64,000 nt of DNA. It comes from CAZWRN01 sp964446685 (lineage in GTDB: Bacteria > Patescibacteriota > Microgenomatia > Daviesbacterales > UBA10151). How positions within the stretch are numbered: position 1 is the stretch's first letter; the number at the start of each line of letters is the position of its first letter. The stretch lies in assembly GCA_964446685.1 (NCBI GenBank), contig CAYUPO010000004.1, positions 1-64,000 of the forward strand, written 5' to 3'. The position numbers were made by a program, and so were the translations under genes. The notes beneath the pieces are model-generated. The model was not told the DNA's origin, made no database searches, and saw only the letters and a list, made by a program, of their open reading frames with translations. Of this stretch, positions 1 to 8,437 are shown piece after piece.

Positions 1-1800
1 AAACAATATTACGGTTATGAAAAATTTAACCCTCTTCAGGAAGAAATCATTCAGGATGTATTAAACAAAAAAGATGTTTTTGTTTTAATCCCTACTGGAG
101 GCGGAAAATCATTATGTTACCAACTGCCTTCACTAATTCAGACAGGAATAACAATCGTTGTGTCTCCCCTGATTGCTTTAATGAAGGACCAGGTAGATGG
201 ATTAAAACAAAACGGAATAAACGCCGCTTTTTTTAACAGTTCATTATCAGCTAAAGAAAAAACATCAGTCAGCAACGAATTAATAAACAACCAGATAAAA
301 CTGCTTTATGTTGCACCAGAAAGATTGATGCAAGATGAATTTTTAGCTCTTTTACAAACCCTTCCCATAAGCCTTTTTGCCATAGATGAGGCGCACTGTA
401 TCTCAGAATGGGGTCACGACTTTCGACCGGAATACCGCAAACTTTCTAAGTTAAAAATCCTATTTCCCAAAGTACCAATCATTGCTCTGACAGCCACAGC
501 CACTGAAAGAGTTAGAGATGACATTATTAAACAACTTAAACTGGAATCTTCCGAAAAATACCAGGCTAGTTTTAACAGAAAAAATCTTTTTTACCGGGTT
601 CAAGATAAATATGATGTTTTAAACCAAATTATCGAATTTCTAAAAAATCATCCTGAACAATCCGGAATAATTTACTGTCATTCCAGAGATAAGGTCAATA
701 ACTTAACTCATTCCCTGCAAGAAAATGGTTTCCATGCCTTGCCATATCATGCCGGACTTGATGACGATGTCAGAAAATTAAACCAGGAACTATTTATTAA
801 ACAGGAAGCAGTAGTCATGGTTGCCACAGTTGCTTTTGGTATGGGGATAGATAAACCAAACGTTAGGTTTGTGATCCACGCCGATTTACCCTCAAACTTG
901 GAAAGGTACTATCAGGAAACAGGTAGAGCTGGCAGAGACGGACTGGAAAGTGAGTGTTTACTTTTATTTAGTCCGGGAGATAAAGAAAAAATTAAGTTTT
1001 TTATCAATCAAAAAACTGATCCCGAAGAACAACATATTGCCAACCAGCAGCTAAGTTCTATGCTTAATTTTGCTCAGCACACTCATTGCAGAAGAGCAAA
1101 ACTATTATCTTATTTTGGAGAAAATTTTAGTAAATCTCAGTGTGACAAAACTTGCGATAACTGTCTTTCTCCAAAAGAAACATTTGATGGAACAACCATT
1201 GCACAAAAAATATTATCCTGTGTCTTTCGGGTCAACCAAAGATTTGGTGCTAAATATATCTCCGATATCTTAACCGGAAAAAGATCAAAACAGATTTTAG
1301 AAAACGGTCATACTACACTTTCAACTTACGGCATAATCCGGGACTACCGCACCAATGAGATTCAAAATTTTATTCAGGAACTGATCCAATATGAATACTT
1401 ATACCAGACAGAAGGCCAATACCCAATTATCAAATTAACCGACAAAAGCTGGCCAATATTAAAGAGTCAGGAGACAGTCACTTTAGCGAAAGTAACCTCC
1501 CGTTTCCCATCACTCCCCCCCAAACCTTCAATATACCAGACCAGTGGAACTCCTTTTATGCCTTTTGACACCCAATTATTTAATATTTTAAGATCAGTTC
1601 GAAAAGAACTAGCCGAAAAACAAAATATCCCCCCTTACATTGTTTTCTCTGATGCCTCCCTAAGGGAAATGGCGACTTACTTCCCCAAAACTGAAAAAGA
1701 ATTTTCCAATATTAAAGGTGTCGGTGAACAAAAACTTATCCAGTACGCTGAGGTATTTCTAAAAGAAATTATTAATTACAGTAATCCCAAAAAAGTTTAG
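1..1800 (+). CDS. recQ: ATP-dependent DNA helicase RecQ (5' end outside window)
   Basis: A 3'-5' DNA helicase acting in recombination and fork repair. The frame is open from the first base, so the start lies upstream. In order I see the Q motif (FNPLQEEII), Walker A (PTGGGKS, about residue 32), the DEAH box (IDEAHCISEWGHDFRPEY), motif VI (QETGRAGRDG), a zinc-binding Cys cluster (C-RRAKLL...CDKTCDNC), a winged-helix region and a C-terminal HRDC domain (about the last 75 residues). This is the full RecQ architecture, and about 599 residues are visible. The alkyltransferase gene follows after 13 bases on the same strand, giving a small repair pair. Confidence 0.95.
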   Translation, partial: KQYYGYEKFNPLQEEIIQDVLNKKDVFVLIPTGGGKSLCYQLPSLIQTGITIVVSPLIALMKDQVDGLKQNGINAAFFNSSLSAKEKTSVSNELINNQIKLLYVAPERLMQDEFLALLQTLPISLFAIDEAHCISEWGHDFRPEYRKLSKLKILFPKVPIIALTATATERVRDDIIKQLKLESSEKYQASFNRKNLFYRVQDKYDVLNQIIEFLKNHPEQSGIIYCHSRDKVNNLTHSLQENGFHALPYHAGLDDDVRKLNQELFIKQEAVVMVATVAFGMGIDKPNVRFVIHADLPSNLERYYQETGRAGRDGLESECLLLFSPGDKEKIKFFINQKTDPEEQHIANQQLSSMLNFAQHTHCRRAKLLSYFGENFSKSQCDKTCDNCLSPKETFDGTTIAQKILSCVFRVNQRFGAKYISDILTGKRSKQILENGHTTLSTYGIIRDYRTNEIQNFIQELIQYEYLYQTEGQYPIIKLTDKSWPILKSQETVTLAKVTSRFPSLPPKPSIYQTSGTPFMPFDTQLFNILRSVRKELAEKQNIPPYIVFSDASLREMATYFPKTEKEFSNIKGVGEQKLIQYAEVFLKEIINYSNPKKV

Positions 1801-1813
1801 TACAATTTGATTT

Positions 1814-2137
1814 ATGCCAGACAAATCTTATTCACCATTCAAAGAAAAAATTTATGCTCTTGCCAAACAGATCCCAAAAGGCAAAGTCGCCACCTACGGC
1901 CAACTAGCCACCCTAGCCGGATCTCCCGGAGCCTCTCGTGCAGTAGGTATGTGTATGAGCACCAATAAAACCCCCGAAACAATCCCCTGTCACAGAGTCG
2001 TCGCCTCAAACGGCAAACTAACCGGCTACGCTTTCGGCGGAATAACCAAAAAGAAAGAAATTTTAGAAAAAGAAGGAATCAAATTTATTAACAACAATAT
2101 AGACCTTAAAACATATCTATGGAACCCAAACAATTAA
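1814..2137 (+). CDS. ogt: methylated-DNA-protein cysteine methyltransferase (short form)
   Basis: Suicidal repair protein that takes alkyl groups from O6-alkylguanine. At 107 aa it contains only the DNA-binding/active-site domain and lacks the N-terminal Ada/Ogt domain. The active-site motif is PCHRVV with Cys59, so it should be a true transferase and not an alkyltransferase-like protein, which has Trp there. The arginine finger is in SRAVG (Arg41). A TACAAT -10 box at 1801-1806 ends 7 bases before the ATG, so it may also be expressed alone as a leaderless mRNA. It ends 4 bases inside the convergent secA 3' end. Confidence 0.9.
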   Translation: MPDKSYSPFKEKIYALAKQIPKGKVATYGQLATLAGSPGASRAVGMCMSTNKTPETIPCHRVVASNGKLTGYAFGGITKKKEILEKEGIKFINNNIDLKTYLWNPNN

Positions 2138-5004
2138 TTAGGATAATGACACTTCTTGTACTTCTTACCTGAGCCGCACCAGCAGGGGTCGTTTCTTCCT
2201 AGTTTTCCATGAGTTTTTGCGAGCTGTCCCTGTTCTCCATAAACTTTTTCTGAGACAACTTGTCCACCTCTTTCTACGGTCACTTTAGTTGCAGCAACTG
2301 GTTCTGCCTGCACTGATTCACTAATTAACTGATTTTCTGATCCACTATTGCTATACGCTTCATCATTGCTAGATCCTTCTACTTTAACTTTAGTACCGCT
2401 AGCAACTTCAGGTGTTGAGGATATAAGTGAACCGACTTCTTCCAGCAAATTTTGTTCATCCAGGGCTTCATCATGAATTTCTCTGGCTTGTGACAAATTC
2501 ACCACTGGTTGTATTGGCATGTCATGCCTGTGTTCTACCGCCACTTTAAAGATTCTTCTGGAGATCTCTGCATCTATCTGCACAATCATTCGTTCAAACA
2601 TATCAAATCCTTCTCTTTTGTACTCTACTAAAGGATCTCTTTGGGCATATCCCCTCAAACCAATACCAGATCTTAAATCATCCATATTTTCCAGATGCTG
2701 CAGCCAGAAAGTATCAATCGTATTTAGATATACAAATAATTCCATCTGATGCATGATGTCAACACCGACAGCCTTTTCTTTTTCATCATACAGATCATGT
2801 GCCAGTTTAATCAGAAATTCATCAATCTGATCTGCATTACCAATCTGTTTTAGCTGCTCTACTAAATTAGTTCTGCTTCCATCATCAAATGGAACAATAG
2901 TGCCAAACTCTTCAGCGATTTTTTCAAACTGTGTTTCTTCCTGAGAATACAAACTAACAATCTGGACAATTTCCTGATCAATTTTATCCAAGATTAATTC
3001 TTTCAGACTTCTGGCCTGAGGTGCTATCACATCATCAGTTTGGGCTGTTTTACTGGAACTTCTTTCATCTTTTTTACCAGCTGCAATATGTAAAACCTGA
3101 TCTCTGACACCATAAATAATTTGTCGCTGCTGGTTCATCACATCATCGTATTCAACAGTATGCTTTCTGATATCAAAGTTATGTCCTTCAACTTTTTTCT
3201 GAGCAGATTCAATCGCTTTTGAAACAAGCCCATGTTCAATAGGTGTATCTTCCGGCATTTTCAAAAAGTTCATGACTTTGGCTACCTGATCACCGCCAAA
3301 AATTCGCATCAGATCATCTTCCAAGGAAACAAAAAACTTAGTTGCTCCCGGATCTCCCTGTCTTCCTGAACGTCCACGGAGCTGATTATCTATCCTTCTG
3401 GATTCATGTCTTTCGGTACCGATCACATATAATCCACCCAAATCATCCACATTTTTACCCAGCTTAATATCCACACCACGTCCAGCCAAATTAGTAGCCA
3501 CAGTTACTGCCCCTTTTGCACCGGCATCAGCAATAATTTCAGCTTCTCTTTCGTGATTTTTAGCATTAAGCAAAGCATGAGAGATCTTTTTCCGTTTTAG
3601 TAAATCAGATAAAAACTCATTTTTATCAATAGAAGTTGTACCCACCAAAATAGGCTGACCAGTAGCATGAATTTTTTCTATCTCAGCAGCCACTGCCGTA
3701 TATTTAGCTGTCACAGTTTTATAAATTGCATCCGGATGATCCTTACGGGACATATTCCGGTGAGTTGGAATAATTACCACATCCAGTTTATATATTTTAT
3801 GAAACTCCTCAGCTTCTGTGGCGGCAGTTCCGGTCATACCAGCCAGTTTTTCATACATTCTGAAGTAATTCTGAAAAGAGATAGTGGCCATGGTTTGGGA
3901 TTCCTGTTGGATTTGCACACCTTCTTTTGCTTCAATAGCCTGATGCAGGCCACCTGAATACCTTCTACCCGGCATTAAACGACCAGTAAATTCATCAACA
4001 ATGATTACTTCTCCATCTCTGACAACATAATCTTTGTCAATCTGAAAAAGCGCCCTGGCTTTTAAAGCTTCTTCCAGATGATGCAAAGCCGAAAAATCCT
4101 TTTCAAATAAATTATCAACACCCAGCATTTTTTCGACTTTGATAATTCCATGATCACTTAAATGAGTTGTCCGCTGCTTTTCATCTATCACATAATCTGT
4201 CTCAGGATTTAATTTATCGATAATTTGTTTAAATTTAAGATATTTCTGGGTAGGTTCCTGCGCCGGTGAGGAAATAATCAGAGGGGTTCTGGCTTCATCA
4301 ATCAAAATAGAATCAACTTCATCAACAATTGCAAAGAAGTGTCCTCTTTGGACTTTGTTTTCCAGAGACATTGCCATATTGTCCCGCAGATAATCAAACC
4401 CAAACTCATTATTGGTGCCATATGTAATATCTGCAGCATAAGCCTCTTTGCGTGATACCGGTTTAAGATGTTTTAATCTTTTATCAGTGATCTCTTTGTT
4501 CGAGTATTTCGGATCAAACAAATAAGCTTCACTGTGAATAATGACAGATACACTGACACCTAAAGCCTGATAAACCGGGCCATTCCAGCCGGCATCGCGC
4601 CTGGCCAAATAATCATTTACAGTCACTACATGCACACCTTTGCCTGTTAAAGCATTCAGATAAACTGCTAAAACAGCAGTTAATGTCTTTCCCTCACCGG
4701 TTTTTTGTTCAGCAATTTTACCTTTATGCAATGCCATAGCCCCCATTAACTGAACATCAAAATGTTTCATTCCCAATGTTCTGGAGGTAGCTTCCCTGAC
4801 TAAAGCAAAAGCCTCAGGTAAAATAGCATCCAGTGTTTCACCTTTTTTTAATCTCTTTTTAAAATCTTCGGTTTTATTTTTAATCTGGAGATCGGTCAAT
4901 TTAGCAGTTTTCGCTTCAAGTGCATTTACCTGAGCAACAATTTTGGAAAATTCATTTAGAGTCCGCTTATTGGCATCCAGGAACGAAGAAAAAATGTTTA
5001 ACAT
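2134..5004 (-). CDS. secA: preprotein translocase ATPase SecA
   Basis: Motor of the Sec protein export channel, on the cytoplasmic face of the membrane. The 956 aa protein has Walker A (TGEGKT, residues 102-108), the DEAD-like VDEVDSILIDEARTPLI segment, the helicase motif GRSGRQGDPG, a helical scaffold region, and a C-terminal SEC-C zinc motif (CWCGSG...KKCH) used for SecB or ribosome contact. Length is slightly above the usual ~900 owing to a low-complexity linker before the zinc motif. An extended -10 (TG-G-TATAAT, 5013-5021) ends 8 bases before the ATG. Confidence 0.97.
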   Translation of the reverse strand: MLNIFSSFLDANKRTLNEFSKIVAQVNALEAKTAKLTDLQIKNKTEDFKKRLKKGETLDAILPEAFALVREATSRTLGMKHFDVQLMGAMALHKGKIAEQKTGEGKTLTAVLAVYLNALTGKGVHVVTVNDYLARRDAGWNGPVYQALGVSVSVIIHSEAYLFDPKYSNKEITDKRLKHLKPVSRKEAYAADITYGTNNEFGFDYLRDNMAMSLENKVQRGHFFAIVDEVDSILIDEARTPLIISSPAQEPTQKYLKFKQIIDKLNPETDYVIDEKQRTTHLSDHGIIKVEKMLGVDNLFEKDFSALHHLEEALKARALFQIDKDYVVRDGEVIIVDEFTGRLMPGRRYSGGLHQAIEAKEGVQIQQESQTMATISFQNYFRMYEKLAGMTGTAATEAEEFHKIYKLDVVIIPTHRNMSRKDHPDAIYKTVTAKYTAVAAEIEKIHATGQPILVGTTSIDKNEFLSDLLKRKKISHALLNAKNHEREAEIIADAGAKGAVTVATNLAGRGVDIKLGKNVDDLGGLYVIGTERHESRRIDNQLRGRSGRQGDPGATKFFVSLEDDLMRIFGGDQVAKVMNFLKMPEDTPIEHGLVSKAIESAQKKVEGHNFDIRKHTVEYDDVMNQQRQIIYGVRDQVLHIAAGKKDERSSSKTAQTDDVIAPQARSLKELILDKIDQEIVQIVSLYSQEETQFEKIAEEFGTIVPFDDGSRTNLVEQLKQIGNADQIDEFLIKLAHDLYDEKEKAVGVDIMHQMELFVYLNTIDTFWLQHLENMDDLRSGIGLRGYAQRDPLVEYKREGFDMFERMIVQIDAEISRRIFKVAVEHRHDMPIQPVVNLSQAREIHDEALDEQNLLEEVGSLISSTPEVASGTKVKVEGSSNDEAYSNSGSENQLISESVQAEPVAATKVTVERGGQVVSEKVYGEQGQLAKTHGKLGRNDPCWCGSGKKYKKCHYPN

Positions 5005-5012
5005 GAGTTCAG

Positions 5013-5021
5013 ATTATACCA
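5013..5021 (-). promoter_or_regulatory. extended -10 promoter of secA
   Basis: Read on the minus strand this is TGGTATAAT, a TGn extended -10. No good -35 is seen. The ATG follows 8 bases later, so the mRNA leader would be at most one or two bases. Confidence 0.5.
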
Positions 5022-5052
5022 GCAATTCCAACCTAAAACTACTCCTCATACA

Positions 5053-5185
5053 CAGTAATTTGAAATTTGAAATTTAAAATTTGAATTCAAATGAGCAAGC
5101 TCTTGCTTCGCAATAAAAATGTTTGAAATTTAAATTTTAAAACTTTCAAATTCACTTCAAATTTCAAATTTAAAATTTAAAATTC
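5053..5185. repeat. AT-rich inverted-repeat island (TTTGAAATTT type)
   Basis: Runs of TTTGAAATTT and TTAAAATTTGAA on the left and their complements on the right form a long imperfect inverted repeat around a short GAGCAAGCTCTTGC core. Similar islands occur at 7748-7862, 10320-10470, 34000-34095, 40316-40434 and 53423-53528. Confidence 0.6.
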
Positions 5186-5195
5186 TCCCGTAGCA

Positions 5196-5224
5196 TTGAC
5201 AAAGCCTTCATACTTTCCTACACT
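5196..5224 (+). promoter_or_regulatory. sigma-70 promoter of the proline-rich protein gene
   Basis: TTGACA (5196-5201), a 17-base spacer, TACACT (5219-5224). It decides the start: an in-frame TTG lies inside the -35 box and cannot be the initiation codon, so the ATG at 5238 is used, with a leader of about 6 bases. Confidence 0.65.
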
Positions 5225-5237
5225 TAAAACACTGCCT

Positions 5238-6281
5238 ATGGACAATACTAATAATCCTAATAACCCAGCAAATCCACCCTCACCCTGGTCTCCCACACCT
5301 CCAGCTGATCCTTCCGCTACACCAGCTCAACCAATGGCACCGGTTACACCTACTATGCCTGAACCAGTAGCTCCATCAATCCCGACTCCTCCTGCCACAC
5401 CTGAACAACCCATTAGTTGGAGTCCTGCTCCAGCTGTTCCACCAGCTCCGACAGCTGATGCACCAATGACACCTCCCGCCGCTCCTTCAGGCTGGGAAGT
5501 TCCGGCTGCGCCTCAAGCTCCAGTAGTTCCAGAAGTACCTGCAACACCTGGCATGCCTGATTTAACAGTTCCAACATCAGATACCTCTCAAACATCGGTA
5601 AATCCATTTATGCAGTCTGCCGGACAAACGATCTCACCAACTCCTCCACAACCAGCTGATTTACCTCCTTCCCCAACTCCGACCTGGCCGCCCACCAACT
5701 CATCAGAAACACCGGCAATGCCTGAAAATCCTCTTCCTCCAACATCAGAACAATCACCTGCTGCTCCTACTGGAACCGAAAGTGCTCCAACAGATTTATC
5801 TCACCTAATTGGCGGAGAACAACCACCAGCTGACATCTCTCCAAATCCATTAGCCGGAGGAACACCTCCACCACCTACCGACAACAATGTTGTAATTCCA
5901 CCATCTTCTCCTTCAACTCCAGGCGGACCAGCAGCTGCTCCAGCTGAAGGTAAACATATGAACCTATCAGTTATCTTACTAATTGTTGGTTTTGTGATGC
6001 TACTTCTAGTTGGTGCCGGATCTTATTACTTTTTCTTTGGACCAGGCCGAGCTCAGCCAGAATCCACAACTTCAATTCCAGCTGAACAAACACCTCCTTC
6101 TCAATCAACCCTGACTAATCCACCATCACCTGCTCCGGCTACCCCATTACCAGTTGCCTCTTCATCAGCATCAACATTTGGATCCCTATCAAGTGCTTCA
6201 CCATCAGCCACACCCAAAGCCAGTGGCTCATCAGCTCTTCAACTCCTAAAACAAAAACAAGCCTCCCCATCAGCTAGGTAA
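5238..6281 (+). CDS. proline-rich single-pass membrane protein
   Basis: I recognise no family. The 347 aa protein begins with about 235 residues of low-complexity Pro/Ala/Thr/Ser sequence with many PxxP and TPP repeats, followed by one hydrophobic helix (around residues 240-262) ending in SYYFFFGPG, and a shorter Pro/Ser-rich tail. No cleavable signal is seen at the N-terminus. The composition suggests an extended, disordered domain on one side of the membrane, perhaps spanning the wall or acting as an interaction platform. The ATG is chosen because the promoter overlaps the only upstream in-frame start. Confidence 0.75.
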   Translation: MDNTNNPNNPANPPSPWSPTPPADPSATPAQPMAPVTPTMPEPVAPSIPTPPATPEQPISWSPAPAVPPAPTADAPMTPPAAPSGWEVPAAPQAPVVPEVPATPGMPDLTVPTSDTSQTSVNPFMQSAGQTISPTPPQPADLPPSPTPTWPPTNSSETPAMPENPLPPTSEQSPAAPTGTESAPTDLSHLIGGEQPPADISPNPLAGGTPPPPTDNNVVIPPSSPSTPGGPAAAPAEGKHMNLSVILLIVGFVMLLLVGAGSYYFFFGPGRAQPESTTSIPAEQTPPSQSTLTNPPSPAPATPLPVASSSASTFGSLSSASPSATPKASGSSALQLLKQKQASPSAR

Positions 6282-6328
6282 TTCGCGAAAAACTCTAAGC
6301 CATATACTAACTTTCAAATCTAATTTGC

Positions 6329-6482
6329 ATTGAAACAAAGCGCGTTAAAAAATTTTTACGTAGAGCAGCAGGGGGAGGTCCGGCTTTGCCGGAGGGGGCG
6401 ACTTTCCCCCGCTAAACGAAGTAAAAATTTTAGCGCGACTTTCCTGCAAATTTGTTTTTGGTACTTTTCCAAAAAAGTACAA
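6329..6482. repeat. structured dispersed element, copy 1
   Basis: Begins TTGCATTGAAAC and ends with the GTACTTTT-cc-AAAAAAGTAC hairpin. Inside are a central CCGGC-ttt-GCCGG hairpin flanked by GGGGGA and TTTCCCCC, and an outer helix GTTAAAAAATTTTTAC / GTAAAAATTTT with GCGC/GCGC. A second copy lies at 46313-46471 with paired base changes in the same helices. It sits between convergent genes and encodes no convincing protein. Confidence 0.7.
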
Positions 6483-6493
6483 AGAAGAAAAAG

Positions 6494-7738
6494 TTAAGAT
6501 CTTTTAATTTCGGAGAAACCCGTATAAGGAATTAAAACATCCGGAATCTTAATTGTTCCATCCTCTTGCTGATTGAGTTCCAAGATTGAAAGAATTCCTC
6601 TTGAAGTAGCAATCAGGGTTCCATTTAAAGTATGGACAAATTCAGTTCCTTTGTCAGTTTTATAACGGATATTCAGATTTCTTGATTGATAATCTGTTGT
6701 ATTTGAAGTCGAAGTGATTTCTCCCCAATCTCCTCTTCCAGGCATCCAGGCTTCCAAATCGTATTTCTTAACAGCCTGTGAACCAAGATCAGCTGTACAC
6801 ATTTCTAAAACTCTGAATGGAACTCCCAGACTTTGCCAAAACTCTTTTTCAATTTTCAAAAGTTCCTGATGAATAGCAGCTGATTCTTCTGCTTTAGCAA
6901 AAACAAACATTTCAACTTTACTAAACTGATGAACCCGGTAGAGCCCTTTTGAATACTTACCATAAGCTCCATCTTCCATTCTAAAACAGTGTGAGTAACC
7001 TCCATATTTTTTAGGCAACTCTTTTTCATCCAAAACTTCATCAGAATGATATCCAGCTAAAGTAACTTCAGCTGTAGCAATCAGACCCTGATCAGTTCCC
7101 TCTATTTTATAAGTCTGAGCTTCTTCACCTTTTGGCAGATAACCAGTACCCAGATAATATTTTTCCCGGGCCATATCCGGCGTAATAATCGGAGTAAATC
7201 CTCGGGAATGTAAAAACTGCATCGCGTAATTTACTACTGCAATTTCCAGCATCGCTCCTTCATTTTTCAGATAATAAAATCCGGAACCAGATACTTTAGC
7301 ACCGGCTTCAAAATCAATGATATCAAGCGCTTTTCCCAGTTCGACATGATCTTTTGGCTCAAAAGAAAACTGAGGAATTTCTCCCACTTTTTCTCTTTCT
7401 ACGTTTTCATCTTCTGTTTTACCTATCGGAGCATCATCAGCGGGCAAATTTGGTATTGCTAACATCAAAGACTTCACTTTTTCTTCCGCTTCATTCAAAG
7501 ACGGCTCGATTTTTTGCAGCTCTTCTTTAATCTGCTTTCCCCGGGCAATCACTTCTGGAGTGTGCTGTTTACTAATTTCGTTTCGTTCTTTCCTCAGATC
7601 TTCAACTTTTTGCAGAAGTTCAAGCCTTTCTTTATCTGCCGCCAAAACTTCATCCACCACTTCTGGTTTGTAGTTTTTCTTGCTGATCCCTGCTTTGACT
7701 TTATCAGGCTCTGTTCGAATTAAATTAATACTGATCAT
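6494..7738 (-). CDS. serS: seryl-tRNA synthetase
   Basis: Charges tRNA-Ser with serine. The 414 aa protein has the typical N-terminal tRNA-binding coiled coil (about residues 1-110, rich in Lys/Glu heptads) followed by the class II catalytic core. Visible motifs are TAEVTLAGYH, the motif 2 region FRMEDGAYGKYSKGLYRVHQF and motif 3 in HTLNGTLIATSRGILSILE. Length is normal for the family. The upstream region is one of the AT-rich repeat islands. Confidence 0.96.
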   Translation of the reverse strand: MISINLIRTEPDKVKAGISKKNYKPEVVDEVLAADKERLELLQKVEDLRKERNEISKQHTPEVIARGKQIKEELQKIEPSLNEAEEKVKSLMLAIPNLPADDAPIGKTEDENVEREKVGEIPQFSFEPKDHVELGKALDIIDFEAGAKVSGSGFYYLKNEGAMLEIAVVNYAMQFLHSRGFTPIITPDMAREKYYLGTGYLPKGEEAQTYKIEGTDQGLIATAEVTLAGYHSDEVLDEKELPKKYGGYSHCFRMEDGAYGKYSKGLYRVHQFSKVEMFVFAKAEESAAIHQELLKIEKEFWQSLGVPFRVLEMCTADLGSQAVKKYDLEAWMPGRGDWGEITSTSNTTDYQSRNLNIRYKTDKGTEFVHTLNGTLIATSRGILSILELNQQEDGTIKIPDVLIPYTGFSEIKRS

Positions 7739-7747
7739 ATGTTAGAT

Positions 7748-7862
7748 ATATAATTTGAAATTCGAAATTTAAAATTTGAATTGAAATAAGACAAATTTTT
7801 AAATTTAAATTTAAAACCTTTCAAATTGAATTCAAATTTCAAATTGTAAATTTCAAATTATT
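7748..7862. repeat. AT-rich inverted-repeat island
   Basis: TTTGAAATTC/TTTAAAATTTGAATTG on the left and TTCAAATTTCAAATTG on the right, the same family as 5053-5185. It fills the gap between serS and the Nudix gene and contributes the region around the Nudix stop codon. Confidence 0.5.
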
Positions 7863-8295
7863 TAATGTTCTGGGATGAATAATACACCTTTTTTTGATAA
7901 TTTTCCAATCCCAGCCTCACTTCAGGAGCAATATTGTCAGGCAGGGTATCTAAATCAAACCAGCGGATATCATCACATTTATCTTCTTCACAATTTTTTA
8001 CCTCACCTTCCCAACTTCCTGCTTCAAAGAAAAAACAAACATAATTATCATCAGTGTACAGTGCAGTAGCAAATCTTAGATCCTGAATCTTTACTCCTAC
8101 TTCTTCCTTTGCTTCTCTGACTGCTGCCTGTTCAGGCATTTCACCGTCTTCAATATGTCCTGAAGGAAGACTATAACTGCCATCACAATAACCAGTATTC
8201 GCCCGCCGCATCAAAAGCACCTGATCATCTTTTTTCAAAATAATATAAACAGCCGCAGCTACTTTATGTCTGTCTTTTTTTTGTTCGTCATTCAT
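7858..8295 (-). CDS. Nudix hydrolase
   Basis: A 145 aa Nudix-family pyrophosphohydrolase; the substrate cannot be read from sequence, though family members act on nucleotides or nucleotide sugars. The Nudix box is complete: GHIEDGEMPEQAAVREAKEEVG. The start is taken as the ATG at 8295, with AAGGA about 8 bases upstream. An in-frame ATG at 8313 lies inside the terminal base run of a dispersed TGTCATCCC repeat, which makes it a less likely native start. Confidence 0.85.
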   Translation of the reverse strand: MNDEQKKDRHKVAAAVYIILKKDDQVLLMRRANTGYCDGSYSLPSGHIEDGEMPEQAAVREAKEEVGVKIQDLRFATALYTDDNYVCFFFEAGSWEGEVKNCEEDKCDDIRWFDLDTLPDNIAPEVRLGLENYQKKVYYSSQNIK

Positions 8296-8308
8296 ATTCT
8301 GTTCCTTT

Positions 8309-8422
8309 GTCATCCCTGCGAAGGCAGGGATCCAATTAAATTAGTGATAATATTTTTATGGAACTTAATAAAATAATTTAGTATTTAGATTAATTAGATT
8401 CCCGCCTTCGCGGGAATGACAC
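8309..8422. repeat. dispersed TGTCATTCC-ended inverted-repeat element
   Basis: Left end TGTCATCCCTGCGAAGGCAG, right end CCCGCCTTCGCGGGAATGAC plus A, with an AT-rich centre. Each end is itself a small palindrome, and the two ends are roughly inverted to each other. It is a member of a family also seen at 50798, 54332 and 58839. Confidence 0.65.
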
Positions 8423-8437
8423 AAAGTTAAACTAAAT

